Shown here piece by piece: positions 54,781 through 62,258 of a DNA stretch of 64,000 nt; the first letter of the stretch is position 1; each line of letters begins with the position of its first letter. This DNA comes from an uncultured Bacteroides sp. (GTDB lineage: Bacteria > Bacteroidota > Bacteroidia > Bacteroidales > Bacteroidaceae). The notes below the pieces were generated by a model. It was given only the letters and a program-made list of their open reading frames with translations. It was not told where the DNA came from and ran no database searches. A program made the translations under genes and the position numbers. The stretch covers positions 62,001 to 126,000 of the forward strand of contig NZ_OY782853.1 of NCBI RefSeq assembly GCF_963678425.1. The letters are read 5' to 3'.

Positions 54781-55545
54781 ATGCTTAGTATAGCCGAAAG
54801 ACATAAGTACATTTTAGAATCATTAAATAAAAATGGTTTTGTTAAAGTCGTAGACATAGCAAAAGACTTAGATGTAACAGCAGTTACTATTCGCAAAGAT
54901 TTAAAATTCCTCGAAGAGAAAAAATTACTTTTTCGCACACATGGCAGCGCTAGCCCTGGCAATCCGTTAGCATCTGATATAGATGTGCACGTAAAAGAAA
55001 AAATGAAAAAAGAAGAGAAAGAAAGAATCGCAATTGCGGCTTGCAAACTGATAGAAGAAAATGACTCTATAATTATTGCTTCGGGCTCAACAGTGTATAC
55101 ATTTGCCGAACAAATAAAACCTAAAAAGCATCTAAATGTTGTTACTGCTTCTCTTAAAGTATCTATGTTATTGAATAACATAGACAATATTGACATAATA
55201 CAACTGGGGGGAGTCGTGAGAAAAAGTTCTTTTTCAGTTGTAGGCGAATCAACGATTAAGTTCTTTGAAGATATTACTTGTTCCAAACTTTTTTTAGGAG
55301 TCGATGGCATTGATATTGAATATGGTATCACCAATTCAAACATAGAGGAAGCTCATTTGAATAAAAAAATGATAGATGCCTCTTTGAGAACTATTATTTT
55401 AGCAGATTCTTCTAAATTTGGAAAACGCGGATTTGGCAAAATATGCAACCTGGATCAGATTGATGTTATTATCACAGACTCAGGCATTTCTGATTTAATA
55501 GCTAAATCTATTGAGGAAATAGGAATTGAATTGATTATCGTATAA
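54781..55545 (+). CDS. DeoR-family transcriptional regulator, copy 2
   Basis: A 254-residue paralog of the preceding gene with the same length and no indels; by eye about three quarters of residues are identical. Differences cluster in the recognition region (VVDIAKDLDVTAVT against VSNIANDLNVTSVT) and at scattered positions in the sensor domain (VVGESTIKFFED against VISNPTIDFFKD). Conserved effector-pocket segments are kept, so both copies look functional. A tandem duplication with divergence suggests two related inducers, for example G3P and G1P derivatives, but this is speculation. Confidence 0.9.
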   Translation: MLSIAERHKYILESLNKNGFVKVVDIAKDLDVTAVTIRKDLKFLEEKKLLFRTHGSASPGNPLASDIDVHVKEKMKKEEKERIAIAACKLIEENDSIIIASGSTVYTFAEQIKPKKHLNVVTASLKVSMLLNNIDNIDIIQLGGVVRKSSFSVVGESTIKFFEDITCSKLFLGVDGIDIEYGITNSNIEEAHLNKKMIDASLRTIILADSSKFGKRGFGKICNLDQIDVIITDSGISDLIAKSIEEIGIELIIV

Positions 55546-55686
55546 CTGATAAAACATTATTCGTCGTACAGAACTTAGAATTTACAGAATATTCAGTGAG
55601 GAATAATTCTCAAAAGTGATGGTTCCGTGATGGTTCTCCAATACCCGGTTACATCTTTAAAAAACCATTAAACAATTTTCTCAGAT

Positions 55687-55750
55687 CATTCACCAATAAT
55701 TTCCATTTATTCACCAATAAATGAAAATTATTGGTGAATGGTTTTTATTT
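55687..55750. repeat. Nested 54-nt palindrome (terminator-like) related to repeat copies A and B
   Basis: An outer stem of 16 bp (arms 55687-55702 and 55725-55740, ATTCACCAATAATTT type) encloses a second perfect stem CATTTATT-CACC-AATAAATG. TTTTTATTTATA follows. It may terminate the second DeoR transcript. The ACCAATAATT core and the TTTTTATTTAT flank recur in the palindromes at 11279-11330 and 15246-15305. The rest of the 423-bp gap holds only the promoter of the xanthine permease gene. Confidence 0.75.
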
Positions 55751-55863
55751 ATAGGCCAATCAATTTTACAGATTGCCGGGTTGTTAATTGTCATTGATAT
55801 ATAAATTGAATAGAGGATGTCAGTTAATAAGCAGTCCTATCTTTCCTAGCTCATTTTTTTTTG

Positions 55864-55871
55864 TAATTTTG
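55864..55871 (+). promoter_or_regulatory. -7 box (TAATTTTG) of the xanthine permease operon
   Basis: TAATTTTG about 97 bases upstream of the permease ATG. No purine riboswitch fold was recognised in the leader. Confidence 0.5.
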
Positions 55872-55968
55872 CACCCTTATTTTATGACGCAAACGAAATA
55901 TAAGAAGAAAGAGACCATCCAGACTTCTCTTTCTGCATAGACAGGGAAACAAACAATATATCATAAAT

Positions 55969-57366
55969 ATGGATAATCAGACAGATACAGCAAAAGAGAA
56001 AATCAATCCTACCGCGTCTTCGGACTTAATTTATGGGCTTAACGAACGTCCACCCGTCAAAGATGCATTATTTGCGGCACTGCAGCATTTATTAGCCATA
56101 TTTGTGGGTATAATTACACCTCCTCTGATTATTTGCGGAGCATTGAAAACAGATTTGGCAACAACTGGTTTCATGGTTTCTATGGCTCTTTTTGTGTCTG
56201 GTATAGCTACCTTTATTCAATGTAAGAAGTTTGGCCCGTTTGGATCTGGTTTATTGTGTATTCAAGGAACCAGTTTTTCTTTTATCGGTCCTATTATTTC
56301 GGCCGGACAGTTAGGCGGTCTTCCTCTGATTTTCGGTGTTTGTATGGCAGCTTCTCCTGTTGAAATGATTGTGAGCCGTTGTTTCAAGTATCTGCGCCAC
56401 ATCATTACCCCGCTCGTGTCGGGAATCGTAGTGCTGCTCATCGGACTCAGCCTTATAAAAGTAGGCGTTGTTTCCTGTGGCGGTGGTTATGCGGCAATGG
56501 GTAACGGTACATTTGGAAGTATTGAGAACGTAGGACTTGCTGCTATAGTGTTGGGTAGTGTTTTATTCTTCAACCGCTGCAAAAATAAATATCTCCGAAT
56601 GAGTTCCATTGTTCTGGGCTTATGCATTGGTTACGGAATTGCTTTTGCCATGGGTAAAGTGGACTTTGCAAAGGCGGCTACAACAGACCTCTGGGCATTC
56701 AATATACCAATGCCTTTCAAGTATGGTTTGGATTTCAACTTTTCGTCCTTCCTTGCTTTGGCTCTGATATATCTTATTACCGCTATTGAAGCAACAGGAG
56801 ATGTAACTGCCAACTCGATGATTTCCGGAGAACCAATTGAAGGCGAAAAATACCTGAAACGTGTTTCAGGAGGTGTTTTAGCTGATGGTTTCAACTCTTT
56901 TCTTGCCGGTGTATTTAATTCATTTCCGAACTCAATTTTCGCACAAAACAATGGCATTATTCAGTTAACAGGAGTTGCCAGTCGTTACGTGGGTTATTAT
57001 ATTGCAGGCATGCTTATATTGCTTGGCTTGTTCCCTATAGTTGGCATCATCTTTTCGCTGATGCCTGATCCAGTATTAGGAGGAGCTACATTGCTTATGT
57101 TCGGTACCGTTGCTTCTGCCGGTATCCGCATCATTGCATCGCATGAGATAAATCGCAAAGCCACTTTAGTATTGGCCGTGAGCCTTTCATTAGGTTTAGG
57201 TGTGGAACTAATGCCCGACATTCTTAACCATGCTCCTCAGGCTATAAAATCAATATTCTCATCGGGAATCACAACCGGTGGTCTTACAGCCATCATTGCC
57301 AATGCATTGATTCATATTAAAGAAGGAAAAGAAGATATAAAAGAAGAAAGAGAAATAGTAGAATAA
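55969..57366 (+). CDS. Xanthine (uric acid) permease, NCS2 family
   Basis: A 465-residue inner-membrane nucleobase symporter with about fourteen helices. The nucleobase-ascorbate transporter signature Q-N-N-G-I-I-Q-L-T-G-V-A-S-R is present, typical of xanthine/urate members and unlike the UraA-type gene at 19437. ALQHLLAIFVGIITPPLIICGAL near the N-terminus also fits. The gene two bases downstream encodes xanthine phosphoribosyltransferase, which makes xanthine the likely substrate. Confidence 0.92.
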   Translation: MDNQTDTAKEKINPTASSDLIYGLNERPPVKDALFAALQHLLAIFVGIITPPLIICGALKTDLATTGFMVSMALFVSGIATFIQCKKFGPFGSGLLCIQGTSFSFIGPIISAGQLGGLPLIFGVCMAASPVEMIVSRCFKYLRHIITPLVSGIVVLLIGLSLIKVGVVSCGGGYAAMGNGTFGSIENVGLAAIVLGSVLFFNRCKNKYLRMSSIVLGLCIGYGIAFAMGKVDFAKAATTDLWAFNIPMPFKYGLDFNFSSFLALALIYLITAIEATGDVTANSMISGEPIEGEKYLKRVSGGVLADGFNSFLAGVFNSFPNSIFAQNNGIIQLTGVASRYVGYYIAGMLILLGLFPIVGIIFSLMPDPVLGGATLLMFGTVASAGIRIIASHEINRKATLVLAVSLSLGLGVELMPDILNHAPQAIKSIFSSGITTGGLTAIIANALIHIKEGKEDIKEEREIVE

Positions 57367-57368
57367 AT

Positions 57369-57935
57369 ATGGATATACTTAAAAAACGTATTCTGCAGGA
57401 CGGCAAGTGCTATGAAGGCGGGATATTAAAAGTAGATAGTTTTATCAATCATCAGATGGACCCCATGCTGATGTATAAAATCGCTCAGGAGTTTGTGGCT
57501 CGTTTTAAAAACGAGAACATTAATAAGATTGTTACCATTGAAGCAAGCGGAATTGCTCCAGCTATTTTAGTGGGCTATATAATGCAGCTTCCTGTTGTTT
57601 TCGTAAAAAAGAAACAGCCTAAAACAATGGAGAATATGCTTACTACAACTGTGCATTCTTTCACAAAAGACCGTAACTATACAGTTTGCATCAGTAACAA
57701 TTTCCTCACACCCAATGATCATGTGCTTTTTATTGATGATTTTCTGGCAAACGGAAATGCATCTTTGGGTATGATTGATTTGATTAATCAGGCAGGAGCT
57801 TCATTAAGCGGAATGGGGTTCATTATTGAGAAAGCATTTCAGGACGGTGGAAAGATTCTTCGCGATAAGAATGTTCACGTTGAATCGCTTGCTATTATAG
57901 ACGATTTATCCAATTGCAAAATAAAGATTCGCTAA
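57369..57935 (+). CDS. xpt: Xanthine phosphoribosyltransferase
   Basis: A 188-residue type I phosphoribosyltransferase that converts xanthine and PRPP to XMP. The PRPP loop is VLFIDDFLANGNAS with the acidic pair. The N-terminal YEGGILKVDSFINHQMDP and the KIVTIEASGIAPAI segment match Xpt of Bacillus. It starts two bases after the permease stop codon, so it is clearly in the same operon: uptake followed by salvage. A terminator follows. Confidence 0.95.
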   Translation: MDILKKRILQDGKCYEGGILKVDSFINHQMDPMLMYKIAQEFVARFKNENINKIVTIEASGIAPAILVGYIMQLPVVFVKKKQPKTMENMLTTTVHSFTKDRNYTVCISNNFLTPNDHVLFIDDFLANGNASLGMIDLINQAGASLSGMGFIIEKAFQDGGKILRDKNVHVESLAIIDDLSNCKIKIR

Positions 57936-57961
57936 CCACGATTGGTTTCGAATAATAGTAT

Positions 57962-57996
57962 AATCCCTCCAGACTTATTGTTCGGGGGGATTTTTG
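57962..57996 (+). terminator. Terminator of the xanthine operon
   Basis: AATCCCTCC pairs with GGGGGGATT around a 13-base loop, followed by TTTTG. Confidence 0.8.
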
Positions 57997-58063
57997 TATA
58001 TTAGAATACGGATTATATCTCTGAAAATGTAATGAAAGCTATTCTCTTTTACGCTATATACAA

Positions 58064-58104
58064 AAATAAAATCCGCACAAACAATGTCTATGCGGATTTT
58101 ATTT
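58064..58104. terminator. Terminator of tmRNA (bidirectional)
   Basis: AAATAAAATCCGCA and TGCGGATTTTATTT are perfect reverse complements. On the minus strand the hairpin lies 18 bases after the tmRNA 3' end. Confidence 0.88.
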
Positions 58105-58121
58105 CTTGAATTGCTAATAAG

Positions 58122-58515
58122 TGGAGCTGGAGGGAATCGAACCCTCGTCCAAACGAGGAAATCATAAGCTTTCTACATGCTTATCTTCGCCTAGTTTTTC
58201 GAGTACGGCAAGACCGAAGCCACCAACCAGTACCTTATCCTCTTTAGTTTCACCAGAGCCACGAGGAAGGACTCAAGCTATCTCCGATATAACTGCACCA
58301 CTGAGCCGGAACGCTTCGGAACAACAGCAACCGAGTGATGTCTCGTCTCCGCACCTAGTGCAGAGATTAAGCTAATCTACTGTGATTCGATTAAGCAGCA
58401 AGAGCGTAATTGTTTTCGCCAGATAAAATTTTGATAACTGAGATTTAAGTGCAAATCACCGACGCACTGCATGCTTACATACCATTTCTGCCCGCTGTCA
58501 AATCCAGTCAACCCC
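58122..58515 (-). ncRNA. ssrA: Transfer-messenger RNA (tmRNA)
   Basis: Minus-strand RNA with the 5' end GGGGTTGACTGGATTTGACA and a 3' tRNA-like end GGGTTCGATTCCCTCCAGCTCC plus discriminator A. The acceptor arms pair (GGGGUUG with CAGCUCC, two G-U). The resume frame on the minus strand at 58420-58391 reads GGC GAA AAC AAT TAC GCT CTT GCT GCT TAA, giving the tag GENNYALAA. The 3' CCA is not encoded. It rescues stalled ribosomes with SmpB. A plus-strand frame seen across it is spurious. Confidence 0.97.
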
Positions 58516-58551
58516 GAAGGATGTGTGATGTAACCACTTTATTTAGCAATA

Positions 58552-58559
58552 CAAAGATA
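58552..58559 (-). promoter_or_regulatory. -7 box (TATCTTTG) of ssrA
   Basis: TATCTTTG on the minus strand about 37 bases before the mature 5' end of tmRNA. Confidence 0.6.
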
Positions 58560-58604
58560 TGCACAAAGTATTGATCTTCCAATTATTTCTCAGCATTTTG
58601 AGAA

Positions 58605-58967
58605 TTATTTATTCTTATTATACTTTACGCTGATTTCTTTGCCCCAATTGTTAAGAGTTTCAATAACGGGCATAACAGATTCTCCCATTGGAGTTAGCTT
58701 GTATTCCACCTTTGGAGGAACGGTTGGATAGACAATTCGTTCCACTAGTCCGGTTTGTTCCAGTTCTCTTACTGTTTGGGTAAACATTTTGTTGGCTATT
58801 CCATTTAAGCTGCGCTGAAGTTCGCCCGAACGCATTACTCCATCTCTGAGATGATACAGTACAATCGGCTTCCATTTGCCACCAATCATATCCATAACTA
58901 ACTCTAAAGAACAAAAATAGTCCTTTCCCTTAAAAATATATTTGTCTATACGCCCATCATTTGCCAT
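58605..58967 (-). CDS. HxlR-family transcriptional regulator
   Basis: A 120-residue winged-helix regulator of the HxlR/YodB type. It has the family cysteine C19 (DYFCSLELVMDMIGGKWKPIVLYHL), which in YodB-like members senses quinones or electrophiles. It is divergent from an FMN-dependent oxidoreductase gene across 109 bp. That gap contains an operator-like palindrome, so it most likely represses both genes until oxidative or electrophile stress. Confidence 0.92.
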   Translation of the reverse strand: MANDGRIDKYIFKGKDYFCSLELVMDMIGGKWKPIVLYHLRDGVMRSGELQRSLNGIANKMFTQTVRELEQTGLVERIVYPTVPPKVEYKLTPMGESVMPVIETLNNWGKEISVKYNKNK

Positions 58968-58991
58968 AATTCACTCCTTTTGGTTACTATA

Positions 58992-59005
58992 CTACTTTTT
59001 AGTAG
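58992..59005. promoter_or_regulatory. Candidate HxlR operator
   Basis: CTACT-TTTT-AGTAG is a perfect inverted repeat midway between the divergent HxlR and flavoprotein genes. It resembles the TACT-N-AGTA sites of YodB-type repressors. Confidence 0.5.
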
Positions 59006-59076
59006 GTACTTGTACAATCGGTATTAATATCCGTAATTTGCAGCCACAAAGAAACAAAATTAAAAGGAGAAAAGAA

Positions 59077-59712
59077 ATGAAAGTTGTAGCAATTAACGGA
59101 AGTCCCCGTAAAGAGGGTAATACTTATCATGCATTGATGGGTGTTGGCAAGCAATTAATGGAAAACGGTATTGAGTTCGAGATTATTCACATTGGCAATA
59201 AAGCTGTGAGAGGATGCATGGCCTGCGGAGGATGTTCCAGAAACAAGGACGAAAAGTGCGTTATTACAACTGATCCTTTGAATGAATGGGTTCAGAAGAT
59301 GAAGGATGCCGATGGAATTATACTTGGTTCACCTGTTTATTATGCAGGTATTCCGGGAACTATGAAATCGTTTCTGGATAGAGCTTTCTTTGTGTCGGGA
59401 AGTAATGACAATTTATTCCGTCAGAAAGTGGGTGCTGCAGTAGTTGCTGTACGCCGTACCGGAGGTTCTTCAACATTCGATAGTCTTAACCATTATCTGA
59501 ATTATTCGGAAATGATTCTTGCTACATCAAACTATTGGAACATTACTCACGGACTGTCTAAGGGAGAGGCTTTACAGGATGGCGAAGGCGTACAGATTAT
59601 GGAAGTTCTGGGAAGAAATATGGCATGGCTACTTAAAATGCGTGAGCAAACTAAAGACACCATTCCTGCTCCAGCTCCCGTAAGTAAGGTTTATACTAAT
59701 TTTATCCGGTAA
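59077..59712 (+). CDS. NADPH-dependent FMN reductase/iron-sulfur flavoprotein family oxidoreductase
   Basis: A 211-residue flavodoxin-fold protein. The ATG at 59077 follows an AGGAG ribosome site and opens directly into the FMN loop INGSPRKEGNT. GCMACGGCSRNKDEKC holds a C-x2-C-x2-C-x7-C set as in iron-sulfur flavoproteins, and GSPVYYAGIPGTMKSFLDR is the second flavin segment. A longer frame upstream overlaps the HxlR gene and is not used. Regulation by HxlR suggests reduction of quinones or nitro compounds. Whether it truly binds an Fe-S cluster is unknown. Confidence 0.88.
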   Translation: MKVVAINGSPRKEGNTYHALMGVGKQLMENGIEFEIIHIGNKAVRGCMACGGCSRNKDEKCVITTDPLNEWVQKMKDADGIILGSPVYYAGIPGTMKSFLDRAFFVSGSNDNLFRQKVGAAVVAVRRTGGSSTFDSLNHYLNYSEMILATSNYWNITHGLSKGEALQDGEGVQIMEVLGRNMAWLLKMREQTKDTIPAPAPVSKVYTNFIR

Positions 59713-59787
59713 TAAAATACACGTTGTATATCCTCGTTTCCGGTTTTTAAGATAAAAAACAGACTGAGTATATAAAAAAGCAGCTCA

Positions 59788-59805
59788 TTGTAACCATTGT
59801 TACAA
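59788..59805 (+). promoter_or_regulatory. CRP/FNR-family operator
   Basis: TTGTAAC-CATT-GTTACAA is a perfect palindrome centred about 43 bases upstream of the predicted transcription start of the Fe-S protein gene. That is the usual place for activation by a CRP/FNR/HcpR-type regulator. Confidence 0.65.
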
Positions 59806-59826
59806 GTCGGGAGCCAAGAATTACCA

Positions 59827-59834
59827 TACCTTTG
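59827..59834 (+). promoter_or_regulatory. -7 box (TACCTTTG) of the Fe-S protein gene
   Basis: TACCTTTG 26 bases before the ATG at 59861. No good -33 box is present, consistent with dependence on the upstream activator site. Confidence 0.6.
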
Positions 59835-59860
59835 CAGCATCATCCTAAATATTGAAGAGA

Positions 59861-60754
59861 ATGAAACGAACTGTGATTAAAATAGACGAAGCATTGTGTA
59901 ACGGATGCGGATTGTGTGTAAAAGGTTGTCATGAAGGGGCTTTACAGCTTATTAATGGTAAAGCGGTAATGGTGAGCGAGCTTTATTGCGACGGTTTAGG
60001 CGCTTGCATTGGCGAATGTCCCGAAGGTGCAATAGAACTAGAAGAGCGTGAAGCAGAACCTTACAGCGAAGAAGCTGTTATGGAACGTATTTCTCCGAAA
60101 GGTGAAACGGTTATTCTTGCTCACTTAAAGCATTTAAAGGAACACGGTGAGAAGGGTTTGCTGATGCAGGGCGTAGATTATCTCAGAAGAAATAATATCC
60201 AGGTGGATCTTTCTCAGATACACGGTCAACAGCATACGGGCGGAGCACATAGCGGATGTCCAGGTTCCATGGCTCGTACACTGAGACCTGCCGTACAGGC
60301 TACCTCCGTTGCAGGGATAGTTCAAGGCGGTTTTTCTGCTCCTACTCAAGGTGGCGTTACTGCACCTCAGGCTTCGGAGCTTCGTCAATGGCCCGTACAA
60401 CTGCACTTGCTCAATCCACAAGCAGGATATTTCCAGGGGGCTGATGTTTTATTAGCAGCCGACTGTACTTCTTTTACCGCCGGCAATTTTCACGACCGCT
60501 TTCTGAAAGGTAAGATTCTGGCTATCGCCTGCCCCAAACTGGACAGCAATACAGAATCATACATTGAAAAGTTGCGGGTTATGATTGATGATTCAAAAAT
60601 AGACACGCTTACGGTGTTGATTATGGAGGTTCCTTGCTGCGGAGGTTTACTACAGATGGCAAAAATAGCAAGAGAAAAAGCTTCAAGGCATATTCCAATT
60701 AAAAACATCGTTCTATCTGTTCAGGGAGAAATAAAGAGTGAAGTCTGGATTTAA
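59861..60754 (+). CDS. 4Fe-4S ferredoxin-domain protein
   Basis: A 297-residue cytoplasmic iron-sulfur protein. Residues 1-60 hold two cluster motifs: C13-x2-C16-x2-C19-x3-C23, and a looser C43-x5-C49-x3-C53-P. A central Gly/Ala/Thr-rich linker (~140-180, GGAHSGCPGS, GGFSAPTQGG) precedes a C-terminal domain with LLAADCTSF, AIACPKLDS and EVPCCGG, whose cysteines could bind another metal. Homologs in anaerobes are 4Fe-4S binding proteins often induced with hybrid-cluster (nitrosative stress) genes; that link here rests on the CRP/FNR-like site. The ATG at 59861 is preferred over upstream TTG. Confidence 0.82.
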   Translation: MKRTVIKIDEALCNGCGLCVKGCHEGALQLINGKAVMVSELYCDGLGACIGECPEGAIELEEREAEPYSEEAVMERISPKGETVILAHLKHLKEHGEKGLLMQGVDYLRRNNIQVDLSQIHGQQHTGGAHSGCPGSMARTLRPAVQATSVAGIVQGGFSAPTQGGVTAPQASELRQWPVQLHLLNPQAGYFQGADVLLAADCTSFTAGNFHDRFLKGKILAIACPKLDSNTESYIEKLRVMIDDSKIDTLTVLIMEVPCCGGLLQMAKIAREKASRHIPIKNIVLSVQGEIKSEVWI

Positions 60755-60813
60755 TCAGGCAACTTAATATACATTGCTATCTGGTTTACTAAATGAATAA
60801 AACCAATTTGTAC

Positions 60814-60855
60814 AAGCTGACTAATTAATCTCACAGCAGTAATTAGTCAGCTTTT
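60814..60855 (+). terminator. Terminator after the Fe-S protein gene
   Basis: AAGCTGACTAATTA and TAATTAGTCAGCTT are perfect reverse complements with a 12-base loop. Confidence 0.85.
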
Positions 60856-61481
60856 GCTAATTCGCATTTTAGGCCAATGAGACTTATTTCTATTCTCAAC
60901 AAATAAATCTCTGGTTCAGAATCATATTTGCATTGACTTATAGGGGGAGGCTATCTATTTGTTAATAAATCTATATTAAACGAATTGATCAGCCGTTTTT
61001 CTGCTATAAAATAGCTCGTGAGCATGATTTTGCCAGCACTTTACTACTGATAATCAATAATGAAACACTTTTTAACTCAAATTACAAATCCAAAACCATA
61101 TTTATTCAGGTTATTTTCTGTCTTACTATTTTATTTTTAGAGATAACACACTGATTATTAAGCGCGGGCAATTTTATACCACCCCCTTAGAAAACAAAAA
61201 AATGGCGTAGTTGCCCGCGCACTAAAAGTGGGTGAATTAAACAAGGAGGATAATTCGATTATTCACTATTTAACTTGAACCATATCACTGTAATGAAAAG
61301 CGCTCTATAAAATAGAATTTAGAATTCCTCATTTTACTGTCTATAATCACAAGCCACATATAATCAAGATAATAACGGGGAGCTAATTAAAGTCAAAATA
61401 TAACCAATCAACAAAGACTACATTTAGTTATCCACAAAAAAAACTTCAGCTAGAATAAGTCCATTTTGTCTTTTTTTTAAT
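60856..61481. other. Gene-free region with a perfect GC-rich inverted repeat
   Basis: No reading frame was supported. GCGCGGGCAA (61162-61171) and TTGCCCGCGC are perfect 10-bp arms around a loop of about 39 bases containing ACCACCCCC and ATGGCG. This is an unusual GC-rich island in AT-rich DNA, about 280 bases upstream of the purine-uptake operon. It may be a structured RNA or the ends of a small degenerate element. Confidence 0.5.
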
Positions 61482-61489
61482 TATTTTTG
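61482..61489 (+). promoter_or_regulatory. -7 box (TATTTTTG) of the purine-uptake operon
   Basis: TATTTTTG 12 bases before the ATG at 61502, so the transcript is nearly leaderless. TTGTC at 61466 gives the -33 element. Confidence 0.6.
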
Positions 61490-61501
61490 CAGCAAAAAAC
61501 A

Positions 61502-62239
61502 ATGAAACAAAAGAAATTACTCCTGATTATCTTAACTGTAGTGTGTCAATTTGCTACCGCACAGAACATTCAGTTCCACTATGACCTCAGAAATTCTTTA
61601 AATAAGAATATTCCGACTTCAAGAAACTATCTCACAACTACTATTGAGATGTTCAAACCCGATAAATGGGGTTCTACTTTCTTCTTCGTGGATATGGATT
61701 ATAACCAGGCCAAAGGAAATATAGGAACTGCATACTGGGAAATCGCCCGTGACTTTAAGATTGGTAAATGCCCTATTATGCCTCATATTGAGTATAATGG
61801 TGGTGCAGGAAACAGTCAAGGCTTTGGATTCTCCATTGCAAATGCTTACCTGCTAGGAGCTTCTTACCCATTTAGTTGCGGAAATGCCAATTTCAGCACT
61901 TACCTTGCTTACAAATACAATGCATTTACCAAAACCAGCAACGACGTTCAGTGGACTGGTACCTGGGGCATTCCTTTGTTTGATAACAAAATGACTCTGT
62001 CAGGGTTCATTGATGTATGGACAGAAAACAAAGACCGAACAGGAACTGGAAATGAATCTGGCAAAAGAGTTATATTATTAACAGAACCACAAGTCTGGTA
62101 TAATGTTAATTCTAAGTTATCATTGGGTAGTGAAATAGAAATCAGCAATAACTTCTATAAATTGAATTATAGCACAGATAATTATGCTGCAAACAAGTTA
62201 TATGTATTCCCAACCATTGCCGCTAAATGGAACTTCTAA
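61502..62239 (+). CDS. Outer-membrane channel protein, Tsx/DUF5020-like
   Basis: A 245-residue protein with signal peptide MKQKKLLLIILTVVCQFATAQ, beta-barrel-type alternating strands and C-terminal phenylalanine (AAKWNF). NIQFHYDLRNSL at the start and repeated aromatic strands (WGSTFFFVDMDY, YLAYKYNAF) resemble the nucleoside-specific channel (Tsx)-like DUF5020 group. The next gene encodes a purine permease 19 bp downstream, so it may pass purine bases or nucleosides across the outer membrane. The start at 61502 is preferred over a TTG within the -7 box. Confidence 0.8.
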   Translation: MKQKKLLLIILTVVCQFATAQNIQFHYDLRNSLNKNIPTSRNYLTTTIEMFKPDKWGSTFFFVDMDYNQAKGNIGTAYWEIARDFKIGKCPIMPHIEYNGGAGNSQGFGFSIANAYLLGASYPFSCGNANFSTYLAYKYNAFTKTSNDVQWTGTWGIPLFDNKMTLSGFIDVWTENKDRTGTGNESGKRVILLTEPQVWYNVNSKLSLGSEIEISNNFYKLNYSTDNYAANKLYVFPTIAAKWNF

Positions 62240-62258
62240 ATAAACAAAGATAAGCCTA

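Noticed and set aside
54777..55343. 188-codon minus-strand frame across the second DeoR gene
   Set aside because: It mirrors the DeoR coding frame, and a similar shadow occurs in copy 1 because the genes are paralogs. There is no start signal.
58121..58375. Plus-strand 84-codon open frame (MELEGIEPSSKRGN...)
   Set aside because: It lies entirely over the tmRNA on the other strand. This translation is a well-known false protein call at tmRNA 3' ends.
58942..59076. Long N-terminal extension of the flavoprotein
   Set aside because: It overlaps the divergent HxlR gene and its operator, while the ATG at 59077 has a good ribosome site and begins at the FMN-binding fold.
61100..61480. Purine riboswitch ahead of the AzgA-type operon
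   Set aside because: The three-way junction and conserved loop bases of the purine aptamer are absent, and the promoter lies only 12 bases before the start codon, leaving no room for a leader aptamer.
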